Under the pieces are notes generated by a model that was not told the origin of the DNA, did no database searches, and worked only from the letters and a program-made list of their open reading frames with translations. Source: Karstenula rhodostoma CBS 690.94 (Eukaryota > Ascomycota > Dothideomycetes > Pleosporales > Didymosphaeriaceae). From it: 64,000 nucleotides of DNA. The position numbers and the translations under genes are program-made. The stretch spans positions 1,569,470 through 1,633,469 of the forward strand of contig MU001495.1 in NCBI GenBank assembly GCA_010093485.1, given 5' to 3'. Below are positions 33,935 through 46,282 of the stretch, piece after piece (the first letter of the stretch is position 1; each line of letters opens with the position of its first letter).

Positions 33935-34870
33935 GTGTTTTCACTATTGGTAAGGTTCTTCTCTAGATTCATGGTATGGAAAGTGTTACATGTGGGCGTT
34001 TAAGAGCAACAGTACGGGAGTAAGGAGGGTATCACTTGCCAGGTCTGTCAAATGGTGTTTTGGAAGCTTTTGCACTTGCCTGGTCATGGGTTGCATCAAC
34101 GACTTCTTATGTCATGCCGTGGAGCTCAGGTAGGAGAAGAGGACGGAGCTGTGAATGGGCGCCTCTTCTCGAGTTTCAAGGTTGCGGATTAGCTTTAGTA
34201 CAATGATGTCCTCATCAGGGGCAGAGCAAATGGTGTTTGCTTCAAGTTCAAGCCATCATATTTCAGATCCCTTGCCTTACAATTGTTTGCTAGACGGGTT
34301 TGGCGTCGCCACTGCATGCTTGCGCACATGAGTGTAGCGCACCACCCGATTGCATAATATCAGCTTGATCAGTCAAAACGGGACCCAGTCCCGCTCACGC
34401 CCTTGCCCTTGCCCTTGCCCTTGCCCTGTGGCTATAGTCGCTCGTCTGTGAGTTTTGGAGCAAGGATCCTGCTACCACGACGTTGCTCCACCACGTGATG
34501 CGATTCTTCTTCAACATACTTCATCTTCTCTTCGTGCTCCGGCGGACCCCCTCTCCCCCCGATGTCTGGTTTGGCGCCTATTTCTGTTGAGGTATAGGAT
34601 GAAAGCTTCGTATTCTTACTTTCTTTCAATCAAGCCCCTCCATAATCCGCGCGTGTCGTGATAGTCTTGCATTATCCAGTGTCTCTTCTTGAGGCACTCT
34701 TGGCAACATCTCGATGAAAGCATCTAGTCTTGAACGAACCATGGTGATTGCACTGCTCGTTTCTTCTTCCTCTGATTCATTTCACTCTCACTATCTTGCA
34801 CTAACTCTAGCAGTAACAGAGAGCAGTTTCCGTTGACGAGTGATGTAGAAGGACGATTTGATGATGTACT
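33935..34870. other. Convergent intergenic region with GCCCTT tandem repeat
   Basis: 3' flanks of converging genes. A GCCCTT hexamer is repeated nearly five times at 34399-34427. No gene recognised. Confidence 0.5.
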
Positions 34871-36380
34871 TCAGTACCTCGATCGTTCGCTCATTTTCTG
34901 GCCCTCGTCGTCCTCTTTCCGCCGTTTACATCTTGAAACATGTCGTTCGAAGTTGTCTCGCCTGATGAAGACCTTTTTGGGGATTGAGCAAGCAGGGTTA
35001 GGACACCTGAAGCCATGTGTGTCAGCAGCAAGGTCTTTCCGATGAACGGTGAGTTCGTGGCGTTTGAGATCGGTTTTGAGGTGGAAGGTACTTGGGCAGA
35101 TGGCGCATGAATATCGCCGGACGTGTTTACGGTGAATGTGGGCGCTGTTTTCATTAGTAACGGTGTTGACCTATATACTTGGGCCTAGTGGCAGGATTGC
35201 ATAAATACAACTTACTTTAGCTGCCCGCTAGTCGTGAAAGTGCGGTCACAATGCGCACAAGACAGTTTCCCTATTGCTTGTGTAGCCTTCTGTCCGCTTC
35301 CCGAAGCCATCACCGTTTGCTGATGTAGATCTGTAAGTTTGCACAAGTTTGGAGACTGAGACTTGTCCTTGGTGGATCCTTCGGACAAAAGCGGATGCGA
35401 GGAGTCCTGAGAGGTAGTGCTTGGTGAAGGTGACGAACTGGACGTCTCCTCCAAGGCGCTACTTTCTGGTGATCGCTCTTGCTCTTTTACAAAAGTATCA
35501 GGCCGAGCATAGTGCTGCAGCTCTCCGCCCGAGCGTAGTGATGCTACTGCAGATCGAAAATTAGCAAGTGTCCACACTCAACATTCATATGTGGGACAAG
35601 CCGCAGGATTGTAGAAGCATTACCTTCGAAATTTATTGAGAGCTCGGGAGAAGGTTCGTTTTGGCGGTTGGATCCCTCTTCTTGGGCTGCAACTTCACCA
35701 TGGCCGAGTTTCTCACCTCTCGACCCAAGCAGATGCTTGAAAATGACTGGATTTGGTTCATGCTCGACCGCCCACGGACTTATACACTTGCCAGTATCAG
35801 AACATCCTTGTGTTTGTCGGCTTGATTCGCTTTCGGGCGGAACCCGCGACGGAAGCACTGTTATTATTGGGAGTTCATCCGGCGCTGAAGGTGAACTACC
35901 TGCGATCGCCAAGGTTTGGAGATATGAGGCCTTGTCCAGGCCAAGTACCTCTTCTGGCATGGGTTGCGTGGGGGCTTTAGACAGCGTGTTCAAAGGAGAT
36001 GTCGGGTCTCGCTTCAGTCTTTCCAGGTCCGTTTCTGTGCGAACGCCTTGAAGCTCCCTCCATCGCGCGATTTCGGCTTCAGTGAGCTCTTCTGTTGCTG
36101 CTAGGGTAGTCGTAAGAGTTGACGCGCCGGTACGCGCGAAAGGATTAGTGCCATATTTCTCGTCGTGAGATATTGCAGTCGTGCCCTCGAGATCGCGTAA
36201 TTCTTTCAGTTTGGCCCTTCTCTTTCGCCTCCAATTCGCACAATATAGAAGACACAAAGGCCCAGCAAACAGTACAAATATTCCAATCGATATGCCCACT
36301 GCGACAACTGTCCTTTCTCTTCTCTCTCTTGCAGAATAAACATCGGGCGATTGCTGGGGTGGCCCCGGACCCGAGTCCAT
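34871..36380 (-). CDS. Membrane-anchored C2H2 zinc-finger protein, paralogue 1 (453 residues)
   Basis: Exons complement(join(34871..35144, 35216..35546, 35624..36380)) give 453 residues. Introns are 71 and 77 bases with GTAAGT and GTAATG donors. One hydrophobic helix at about 24-46 is followed by RRKRRAK, predicting a short outside N-terminus and a cytosolic body. A motif PWAVEHEPNPVIFKHL lies at 202-217. Three zinc fingers end the protein: C349/C352/H365/H370, C376/C379/H392/H397, and an atypical C410/C415/H431/C435 (RRDNFERHVSRC). The finger block is created only by splicing: intron 2 splits finger 1. The neighbour at 37406-39674 has the same layout, so the two are tandem paralogues. The arrangement suggests a tethered transcription factor that could be released by cleavage, which is an inference. 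Confidence 0.78.
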
Positions 36381-37405
36381 GTTTACGGTATTATCGACGC
36401 CCGACGGGACTCAGGGGATCGCAGAAGAGTCGAGATTGACCCCTTGGTTCACCGAAGCTTGTACAGCCGAGGTCCTATCAGTGGAAAGTTACGTGTAGCT
36501 ACAGATACACAGGTCCGTTGTTGCATACATGATGCCGATGGAACCGAAGAGCAGGTCTGCTGGGAAACGGGCGGAGAAAGAGGAATGGTGTATTTGTGGT
36601 CGACTGGTAAGGCAACGAAAGGCCCATGCGCGGGCGGGGGGCCGGGAGGCATACAAGGGCTGAGTCCAGAGGGTGATTGGTGGTTGGGGGTTAACCATTG
36701 CACCGGGTATTTGTATTATATTAAGCACGACTCTAGCGCTGCCCCGCTTCGTGACCAGAACCTGGCGTACGGGGTCCGACAACCTGATATCGCTCGTAGT
36801 ATACACTTGCCTTGCGATGTACGTGCGAGGCCCTTCTGGAATGTATATTGTAGATGTAATGTTGTGCCAAAGCTCATTCAATTCTCCAGGCTGCCATTGT
36901 ACTGAAAACGAACCAGTGGGACTTCCTGCTGGGGTCTTCAGGCGGCCCCTTTCCCCGGGAAATTTTGTTTTGCTTTGCAACTGGTCCTCGTCATAGTGTG
37001 GAGAGCTAAGACTTCTCGCTGTTCTTCTGCGCGGGCGACTGTCTCCTCTAGGCAGGTAGACCTACTAGTCGCACGCTTCGCACGCTTCGTTACGGCCTGG
37101 GAGGATGTTATCTGAAATGACTTCGCATTAGCCGATCTACCAACACATCTTCACAAGAACCCGTTCGACGGTTTTGACGATGTCTCGGTCGTGTTGCTAA
37201 GATTTAACCGGGTCCCTACTTCTTATTACAGATCCGGGGCTGCAAACACAGTATTCTGCCTGTGCAGTTTCTTTACTCCTTCCGTGTGCAGCTGCCAGCT
37301 GTGCTGCAGGCTCGTATAGCTGACCATTCTCGGCACGCCGCTATTTTTGGAAACGCCAGATTTCTCTGTACCCTCGAGGGCGTGTGTCTGCATCTGATGC
37401 ATGCG
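36381..37405. promoter_or_regulatory. Intergenic region between the zinc-finger paralogues
   Basis: Promoter of paralogue 1 and 3' flank of paralogue 2. A short cgcacgctt direct repeat lies at 37071-37090. No gene recognised. Confidence 0.45.
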
Positions 37406-39674
37406 TCACCCAGCAGGTGCTTCCTCTACGCAGCGCCGGACATGTCGTTCGAAGTTATCTTTCCGGAGGAACTGCTTGTTGGGGACACTGCACTTTGGGT
37501 TACTGCATATAAATGCTTTCCAACGGTTTCGGGTCGCTCGATGTACGGTGCGCAGGTGTCTGTTCAGATCTGCCTTGAGCGCAAACCTTGCTGGGCAAGA
37601 TTCGCAGGTATGACGGCGACACCGTCTACGTTGAATGTGCTCACTTCGGGAACATTAGCCCAGCCTTTGAGTGCAGTGCGAAGAAGTAACTATACCTGAA
37701 TGCATTCTCAGATGAGAAGACAGCTGGACAATTCGCGCAGGTGCGTTGTTCTGAACATCCATTGCCTTCTCCAGCCTCGTAACGCGCGGCCGGGTCGCTC
37801 GAAGCAAATGGCTTAGGAGTTTCTGACACTTGTGTATTCTCGGATACGGATGCAACACTAGACATTGGTGTTGATGGGTGGCTGTCGCATGCGCTTTCTG
37901 ATGTTGAAGCACTTTTAACGGACGATACAACTTCCGGGAGGACACGAGTGCAGCCATCCTCGCCGCTTACCGATGAAATTGTGCGCGTATGCTCTCGAAC
38001 TGGGAATCTCCTCGGAATCCCAAACTCCGGTTGAGTCGTTAAAAAGTCCTTCATGCAGATATCATCCAACGGAGTTCCGATGACGTTGTTCCACGTGTTT
38101 ACGACGGCCATGCCAGGCTGGTCTTCTCTCAGATGCGAAAAAATGACTGGATTGGGCCCGAATTCTACCGCCCATGGATCGATAGAGAGGGATCCGCTCG
38201 TGTCGAGTTGGAAGGCATTGTTTCGCTCGCCATCATCTCTCTCTTCGTTTTTATCCCCACCAGCGAGTCCCTCCATCATTTCTTCCAGCAATAGATCTTT
38301 CTCCTCCCCTTCCGTACTCGACCTCTTTTCCGGAAGGACTCCCTCGTACACGGAACATGACTTGTCGCCGACACTAGATGAAGCGGAGTGGTGTTGGCAC
38401 TCTTGGATAGAAATTTGTAGACGGATCTGCTCTGGTGATAATAGCCGCAGTTCTTCGAGATTGATGGGCCTTGCCGTCTCCAGTTCCAGGTGTTTTGGTT
38501 TTGGCTTTCTACTTGCAACCTTGAAGTTGCTTGGAAAATTTAATCCAGGAATGGAGGGTGACGAGGTGTTGTCTTGATTGGGTTGTTTGAAAAGATCCGC
38601 CACCTCAGGATACATATCCTGTGGGGTCCAGCTGCCGACCAGACGTGGATACTCGCTCTGCGTTGATTCCCATTCCCCTTCCTCTTCGTCATCATTGCCC
38701 TGTCCACCTGTAAGATCGCTGGGGTCGATATACCCACGTTCAACTAGATACCTTCGATGGACTCTTCCGCGCTCGTCATAGGGAGCATGGCTCGAGGACA
38801 GGGAAGGCCGACGATGTGTTCCAATGCTGCCACTGTCATGTGAAGACACGCTCGCTAGGGGGATAGGCGTTGGATGCTGTGCATTGATCATGGTGTAGTC
38901 CTGGCCTGTAGGGTTTTGGTCTGGCCCTCCATTATCGAGTTCCGGTGCTTGCAAAGCGTTTTTTATCTGGGGTTGAGCATTCGCAGGACGTTCTCTCTCC
39001 ACCATATCCTCGGGTAGATCGATCCTGAATGTTGCAGAATGCGCATCTGGAGTGGTTCCTTGATCTTGCCTCATGAGAAGTAGCGCCATCTGTTGGTTTA
39101 CTCTGTTATCGTCAAAAGTCGGAGGGTACATATTTTGGCAGAAGTTGTGGTAGTAGGATGGAACAGAGGAGAGCTCCCGTTTACTAGTCTCTTCCAATCG
39201 TTTCGGTCTCAGAAGACCCAGAAGATTCTGAGCCCATTTGTTGATCCCTCCGCCTCTGGCCGGTGTCTTCTTCTTCATGTTCCTCTTCTTATTAACCCTG
39301 CTGGCATCCACTCTGCTAGCACCCACCCCATAGCGAGCGCCATAGACTGGCTTACTCAACAGGTCAGTGGCTCTTTCAACATATTTGCCCACTTCCGTTG
39401 AAAGAGGAGAACAAGTCCCATGGATAGATCCACCGAAGGCGTCAACCGCTCTGTCGACGTCCTCCGTGCTCACCTCCCCATAAGTCCATCGTCCTGCATC
39501 CGCTGGAAGAGGTGTAGGCCAGAGACATTCGGGATCATACGTCAGAAATGGCGCATACGCATGGCTTCTCCACCGTCGCCTGAGCCACATACTCAGCCAT
39601 ACCAACAGCACCACCAGCATCGCAACGCTCAGCGCAAGCAGGGCAATGCCCGTACGTAAAGCTATCCGTCCCAT
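37406..39674 (-). CDS. Membrane-anchored C2H2 zinc-finger protein, paralogue 2 (738 residues)
   Basis: Exons complement(join(37406..37643, 37696..39674)) give 738 residues; the 52-base intron splits finger 1, as in the neighbouring paralogue. A signal-anchor helix at about 7-29 is followed by LRRRWRSH, again placing the body on the cytosolic side. PWAVEFGPNPVIFSHL at 500-515 matches the neighbour at 11 of 16 positions. The fingers are C646/C649/H662 with Arg instead of the second His (degenerate), C673/C676/H689/H694, and C706/C711/H727/C731 in RKDNFERHVRRC. The long middle (about 60-490) is polar and differs from paralogue 1. Met1 at 39674 is the first ATG; the frame continues upstream only to a TTG. 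Function is unknown; DNA binding is inferred from the fingers. Confidence 0.78.
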
Positions 39675-40507
39675 GATGTGTTCAAGGGTCTCAAAACCAA
39701 CTCTTAATGCCTCCAATTCAAATGAGTAGGAAGGAATATCGGTTCGGTGCGCGGAAGTAGTGATGGAGCTCAATACTCCTCAGTCGAAGTGTGTACGCCA
39801 CGATGTCGATCCTGCGTCTCACTGCTTTCACGCAGTGCTCTTTATACCTTAGCCCTTGGAGCCTAAACAGATCAAATCAACAAAATAAGTCCCAAAAGGC
39901 GACACAAAAAACCATGAAAGAAACAAGTTACCTCCCGTCATGATAAGTGTCAGCTTGCGTCGCACAAAGCTGGGCTCGCTTGCGGAGGCATACCTTAGCT
40001 TTTCCTTGTGTTGATTGGCTGGATCACCGGAGGCATGAGGTGCCTACGGGCGCACGATTACTTATACACTAGCGTGGAGTTTGCGCGAGGGAGGCATACA
40101 TGGGAGGCATATCTGCGACGTGCAAGGTTAGTGAGCGTTTGCGGTAGCTCGGGTGGTCGGAGGTGCAATGGCTAGATAACGGCACAGAAGTGGTGTACAT
40201 ATCTGATCTGTGTCTGTATTGTGGCCACCGCGCGCAATGCCTCTGCGATCTTGTGCACAAGTCTAATTTCATACCCGGGCGCTTGCACTGCTTTCTTAAT
40301 GTAATAATCGTCGCCTTATCGTAGGGAAAGTACGAATGCAAACCATAGTCCCGAACGCCGTCGTCATGCTCCCTACGGTATAGTATATGCAGTTGGAATA
40401 TCAAAAGAGAAGCCCCACGTAGTCTCCAAGATCTAACAAAGAGAAATGCAAGTACCAGAGAGTCTGCAGTCTAAAGGATAGAGTGCTAAAGACAGCGACC
40501 GCAAAGT
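39675..40507. other. Intergenic region
   Basis: Promoter of the zinc-finger paralogue and 3' flank of the CLC gene. Nothing recognised. Confidence 0.45.
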
Positions 40508-43361
40508 TCATTTCTCACCAGATTCCAGCTCTTTGATGTACTTGACAAACGCCTTCTTGTGGACCTGCACACAAAAACGGTTAGCATCCATTTAACAGCG
40601 CGAAGGGGGAAGACGCGCGACTTACCAATCCAGCGTACTTGCCATCTCGTAATACGCAGACGTATCTTAATCCGAGCTTAACGAAGCATTCGTAGACAAG
40701 ATCCATTGGGGAGTGTATGTCAAGCGCAACAGGTGCAGGATCAATGTACGGCGTAAAATCGCTGTTTTCGATCGCTTCACTGCTATCGGACATATGCTCA
40801 CGGCCAGCAGCCCAGTCGACAAGTGGAGACATCAGACACAAGGTGTTGTCTTCATCATCGAGTTTGTCTAGAGCAAACTCGAGATCTGGCGCAGGGATGA
40901 GGCCGACGAGAACACCGTGGTTGAGGATGGCAAGGCCCCCGTCAATTTCACCATGTAGCTGGAGGTATTGCTGCTTCTCCCGGAGTTCGGAGGCTGGAAC
41001 CAGCGCGGATTCAGAGATGTCTATGAATCGCTGTTCACGTGGTCGGGCGGTGATGTCGCCAAGCTCCGAGGTGAATACGGGCCGCACCTTATTGTCGAGG
41101 AAGGGATAAGAGTTCATATCTGTCAAGAGGTCATAGATACTGAGAGGCTCAATAGCGTCGGCAGTCCACTTTGCGACCAAAATGCCAAGCGAAAACGGGA
41201 GCACGTGTTCGAGACTGCCAGTAAGCTCAAAGAGAATAACAGCCAGTGTGACCGTCAGACGCGTCACACCGGTCATCGTCGCTCCAGCTGCGACCATTGC
41301 GTACACACCAGGCACGACGCATGATCCAGGCGGCCCAGAAGGGTCGCAATGCCCGAACAAGCCTGCATCTGCAAAGCGAAGAGCGAAGAGCTGGACTGCG
41401 TGGCCGACCATGCGGCCCGCCAGGCCGCCGACGACCATACTCGGCACGTAGATGCCCGCTGGCACCTTGATACCGAAGGTAATGACTGTGAGACCGGCTT
41501 TGATGACGAAAGCTACAAGTAGCACTTTGAGGGTTTCAGGTATATGCTCTTTCGTAGGGCATAGGCCGTCGCCGCTCTCAGTAAAAGTGTCACATGGACT
41601 GGCGAGCTCGAACAACAACTCCGCGACTGGCAGTTTAAGATAGCGGTTCCAGAAACTGAGGAGTCCAGTGACTAAGGCGACAAGGAGTACCTCCAACATT
41701 GGATACTTCTTGATGAAAGATATGCGTCTGAACGTGCGTGCCCAAATGCGGGATGCTTTGATGAAGAGCGCGCCGAGGACACCACCCAGTGCTCCGGTGA
41801 GGATGAATGGCACCAGTTCGAAAAACTTCCAGTCTAAGACATAGCGCACTTCGAACAATACAATCTTGTTGGTGCCGTAGGGGTTGAGAAACTTCAACGA
41901 CAAAGCGGCAGCCTACCACCATATTAGACTTGCGGGTGCAAATAGAGAGAACGAACTTACAATGCAGCAAAAGAAGGTACGGAAGAGGGTTTTGGATGGG
42001 AAGTAATAGCTGACTTCCTCCAGACTGAAAAGAACACCACCAATAGGCGCACCAAAAGCAACAGCTACACCGCAGGCCGCACTAGCGCTTAAGATCTCTC
42101 GACGCTTTCCGTCATTCTTGCTATATTTGTCGAACATTCGGCAGGCAATGTTCCCAATCGCCGTGGATATATGCACATAAGGACCTTCTTTGCCAAGGGA
42201 CATGCCAGATGCCACACTGAGTATTAGACCCAGGGTTTTGATGACCAAAGTACGCGCGCCGAGATAACCGTGCAGCACGAAGCCACTTAGAATGACCTTG
42301 ACTTCAGCCACGCCGCTTCCGGCAGCCGAATAGTACACCATTGGAGGGCGTAGTTGGAGGTCGTCGAACTGTGCCTCGTGAGTCGTGTCTGGTTTCCCAT
42401 CGTCCTCATCATGGACTGCGTGGTGCACCTCGGCACCCAAGTTTTCATCCAGCGTTGCAATTGATATTGCAGAAGGAACAACCGTTTTGGTCATCAGAGT
42501 CAAAAAGCAAGAGGCTAACGCGAGCACGATGACGCCGACTACAAAGGCAGCAAACTGCGTCGTCACAGTGTCCAAGCGGTCGCTGCCAATGACACGCGAC
42601 CAGTGTAGCCAGTCCTCGCATATGCTTGCTCCATCACAACAGAACTTCCTGCTCTTGTACCATCTCTTTGTACAGTAGCCTTCTTTCCAATCGTAGAGGG
42701 TGCTCTCGGCCATATTAACAAAGTAAGCCACCAGTGCCGTCAAGACGCCGATGATGGCTACGAGTAACCAGGCCTGTGCGCCATCAAACCACGCGGAAAC
42801 CCTGCCCCAAAAGTCCTTGCGGTTCCGGAGGGCCTTGACCCGGTAGGCATCAGATATGGTTGAGGCGGTCCAGTCGATTGAAGTGAACTGATTATACCAG
42901 ACGCGGTCATCGGCGAATACGGAGATCTTAGAAGCTTGCATAGCCTGCGTGCTGTCTCCTCGTGTAGTGCCCGATCGATCACCCAGCGCGTTGACGAGCC
43001 GCTGGGAGAAGTTATGGCCGAAGGAACCTTGGCGGCTGTGACGCAGGCGGGTGCTGGTTACGAGCTGGCTGGACTGCCGCACACCATATGGCGGCCGCGG
43101 TGTACCGGGCACCGTCGCCGGTACGCTTGCGTACGAATGTGCATGATGGGTGTTTCCCAGCAAAGACGACCGTTCTGTCACGTTGTGGTGAGCGAGATCG
43201 ATGTCGGAGGCTCGGTTCGCGCGTAGAGGACGGAACGTGGCCGTCGGCGAGGTAGGCGTTGCGCTGCTAACGGTATCCTGTCGTTCCTGGCGCTCAAGAT
43301 CCGCGTCGTCGGTGTCGTCCCGGTCGTCGACGCTGCGGTAAGACATGAAGGACTTGGACAT
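40508..43361 (-). CDS. CLC-family chloride channel / Cl-,H+ exchanger
   Basis: Membrane protein moving chloride, probably an intracellular Cl-/H+ exchanger of the CLC-3/4/5 (Gef1-like) type. Exons complement(join(40508..40564, 40626..41912, 41961..43361)) give 914 residues. The N-terminal 150 residues are cytosolic and Ser/Arg-rich. The filter motif is GSGVAEVK (348-355) where GSGIPE is usual. GKEGPYVHI carries the gating Glu392, and FSLEEV carries the proton-path Glu449, so the exchanger signature is present. After the first intron come the remaining helices (GIKVPAGIYVPSM; VAAGATMTGVTRLTV) and two CBS domains. The second is completed by the last 19-codon exon (VHKKAFVKYIKELESGEK). Exchange activity and compartment are inferred from the two glutamates and family resemblance. 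Confidence 0.93.
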
Positions 43362-44423
43362 GTCGACAGCGCATAGAGCTCGCACAGGGGCTCTATCGGA
43401 GCGCTTCGGTTAAGAAGGCGGCGTGGAGTGCAAGGTGGAGGTGGTCCGGTGTTGAGGAGAAGTCATCTGGGGTCGACGGCGTGACGACAGCAGTGTAAAG
43501 ATCCGCAGGCGGTGCCCACCAGGTGCCCCATCCCACCACAACAGCAGCCTTGGCGTTGTAGGATGCCCTTATCGACAGGTAGGTGAGGCGAAAGCTTAGA
43601 TGGACCGGCCCCGCCAATAGTACGCACTAAACAAAGGACGAGAGGCAGCTGTGCAAAGGACGCGTGCAAAGGCAACGCTACATGTCGCGGCGGCCTTCTA
43701 AGGCGTCGCGTGTGACCTATTTTCGACGCAGTTGTTTCGGTCGGCCGCTGCTTTCGTCATCCAGGGCGCGCCTGACGCGCCAAAACTCAGGGTCCCGGGT
43801 CCAATACGCTATGCCCAAGGCAAGGCTAGTGCGGAACAACATGGCAGAGTAGCTCATTGTCGTTGGAATATTGTGCCTGGAGCTAAACCGACGGATTGAA
43901 GGCAATCATGGTGATGATGTCTCTTCACGAGGTACCTCAGGCAGGTAGGTGCTCCAGCGTGGGTGGCGGCTGCCCTCTCACGGGAACATGAAGACTGGAT
44001 GTAAGCTGAGGCCTTCGCCGACGGATATGGAACAGTTGATCCTGAAGTGACTCAAGCTGTTATACAAGTTGAAGGTCTTGACCCAATACTGTATCGCCGG
44101 TGTTCACCCCCACAACTTGCGAACTTGTAACAAAGGAACAACGTGGACTGTAAGAGTGATGGGTAGCCTGAGCGGTGCGGGCTGCCTATATAGGACTAGG
44201 CTAGTCGGGTGCACCTGCCAGCTGCCAGAGGCGTACCTTCCACCCGCCAACAACTTGCATGTCGTGAACTGGTAGCGGTAACAGACGGAACCCAATTATT
44301 CCGACACCGCAGGACGTATGCCGTATTCTCACGCCTTCATAAACCCTGACTTGCTTCAAGATCGAGCCGCCAGAGCGTTATACGGTTTGCGCAGAGTAGG
44401 AAGCCGCGAGACCACAGCCCACC
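43362..44423. promoter_or_regulatory. Divergent intergenic region with repeat insertion
   Basis: 5' flanks of the CLC and esterase genes. It contains a copy of the GGTGAACACC repeat family at 43982-44108. No gene recognised. Confidence 0.5.
43982..44108 (-). repeat. GGTGAACACC-family short repeat, copy A (fullest)
   Basis: 127 bases, GGTGAACACCGGCGATA at one end and GGGAACATGAAGACTGG at the other. One end is shared with 54293-54382 (68/90 without gaps) and 57181-57240, the other with 58982-59021 (31/40, differences all transitions). No coding capacity; MITE-like size. Terminal inverted repeats are at best very short (GG(T)GAACA), so the mechanism is unknown. Confidence 0.65.
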
Positions 44424-45437
44424 ATGGTAAGTGCAGTAGTGAGGGGCAGCTCCGACTTAAGTCCGAAGACAGCTTGCTAACTACCGAACAGGCTGCTACT
44501 TGGGACAAGATACTTCTTTTTGGCGATTCGATTACCCAAGAGTCGTTCAATCAGCAGCGAGGGTTTGGCTTCTCAGCGGGTCTGCAACATGGTGCGTATT
44601 CCTCTTGGGATCTGACAAGGTCACTTCCAACGCCATAGCAACCCAGAGTACATACGACGATTAGATGTCGTCAATCGCGGTTTCAGGTATATTTGCATCT
44701 CCGGGTTTTGAACATGGGCTGACCAGGCAGCGGCTATACCTCCCGGCAAGCGCTCAAAATTCTACCGCACATTGTTCCGTCTCCGTCCACAGCCAACATC
44801 CGTCTCCTGGTGGTCTTCCTCGGCGCGAATGATGCCTCTCGCCCTGGAGCAGAAAACAAACAACACGTGCCCCTCGAAGAATACGTCAGCAACCTGGAGA
44901 AGATAATCACACATCCTTCAGTCACGGCTCACAGCCCCAAGGTTGTGCTCGTCGCTCCAGCGCCTATCGATGAGCATCTGGTCTGGGCCAACGACAAGAG
45001 CCAGGGCAGGGCCGCTGTTTCGAGGAAGAATGTAGACTTGAAGAGGTATTCAGATGCAGCTGCGAGGCTAGGAGAGAAGCTAGGAGTTCCGGTCGTGAAT
45101 TTGTGGAAAACACTCATGGCGAAGACAGGATGGAAGGAGGAAGAATGGAAGGAGAGCGAGCCGATTCTTGGAGCATTGGAGTTGCCGCAGAGCGAGGAGT
45201 TAGTCAGGTTGCTGTATGATGGTGGGCACAGTAATCTCCAGATTCCGACGATTTCGCGACTAACCAAGGGTAGGGCTCCATTTCAACCCGGCAGGCTATC
45301 AAGTGCTCCTTGAGGAGCTTCTCAAGGCCATCAGGGAGAGCATCCCTGAACTAGCACCTGAAAATGTACCCTTACTTCTCCCGGTGTGGAATGACGCCGG
45401 GGCTTGGGATACGTGGGACGCTGCGTACAACAAGTAG
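44424..45437 (+). CDS. GDSL esterase, isoamyl acetate-hydrolysing type (IAH1-like)
   Basis: SGNH/GDSL hydrolase related to yeast Iah1, which hydrolyses short acetate esters. Exons join(44424..44426, 44492..44591, 44647..44686, 44731..45221, 45274..45437) give 265 residues. The first coding exon is only the ATG, in the context cccaccATGgtaagt. It is spliced to yield MAATWDKILLFGDSITQ, the normal family N-terminus. An unspliced start at 44318 in the same frame would add 58 unrelated residues and is less likely. Catalytic blocks: GDSIT with Ser14, Gly in RGFSGYTS, Asn in FLGANDA, and Asp/His in DGLHFNPAGY, the last made by splicing exon 4 to exon 5. No signal peptide. All five exons join in frame. 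Confidence 0.9.
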
Positions 45438-46282
45438 GTCAGCGCGGCACTGGATACGTCATGGATACATCATTTTGAAGTTGTCGTTGGAATGTAGACG
45501 ATGGGCGTGATGTCTGAGGGCTCATGAGCAGCCATCGTTGATATTCTGGAACACATAGATGCGTATGTAATGTCTCGAGTTACATACATAAAAACGCCAC
45601 CTGGTCTGTAGTGTACAGGTACGAACAAATGCAGTGTCACCCCTTACGTTCGAATGAGAATGCCATCTCCGCTCTCTGATAGAATCACGGTAAGAACACA
45701 CTTGAGCGAGCAACCAATCACGTGTTAGCGCGCTCCGGGGAAAGCTGCATGTGTCGTTGTGGTGCACGGGCGGCCGTTGCGACCATCGAACCCCCCCGCG
45801 CTGCGACGTTTACATCTAATCTGTTTCCATAACCCCAAAACGATTACGACGCCCAACTAAAGCTACCAAGGACGCTGCCGACTCCCATTGAGGTTGTTGT
45901 GCCACCAACCAACAACTCGGCAGCCGCACGCTGGGCCTCCGATATTGGCCGACCACGCGATTTCAAGCCAGCAGCCAAACGAACGTGGGCGAAGACTGCC
46001 TTGCAAACAGCTTCAGTTGCCGTTCATACCGTCGATCGAACGACGACCACCGACCGATTGCTTCGCACCACGCTGCCCGCGAGATTGGCATCTGGTCCAC
46101 GTACCGCCAAGCTGCGCATCGAGACACCCATACTCTTTACTGCGCTCCCTTTCGATATACACCGCGACACCTCATACTGAGTGCGCCGTTTGTAGTGACG
46201 GGCGGTCGTGTGCACGACGGGACTTGGTGCCGGGCGGCGGAGGAAGGCGGGAGTCTCCCCCGAGGGATGCTAGAACCTGGTG
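45438..46282. other. Intergenic region
   Basis: 3' flank of the esterase and promoter/leader of the next gene, with a CACGTG at about 45719-45724. Nothing else recognised. Confidence 0.45.
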
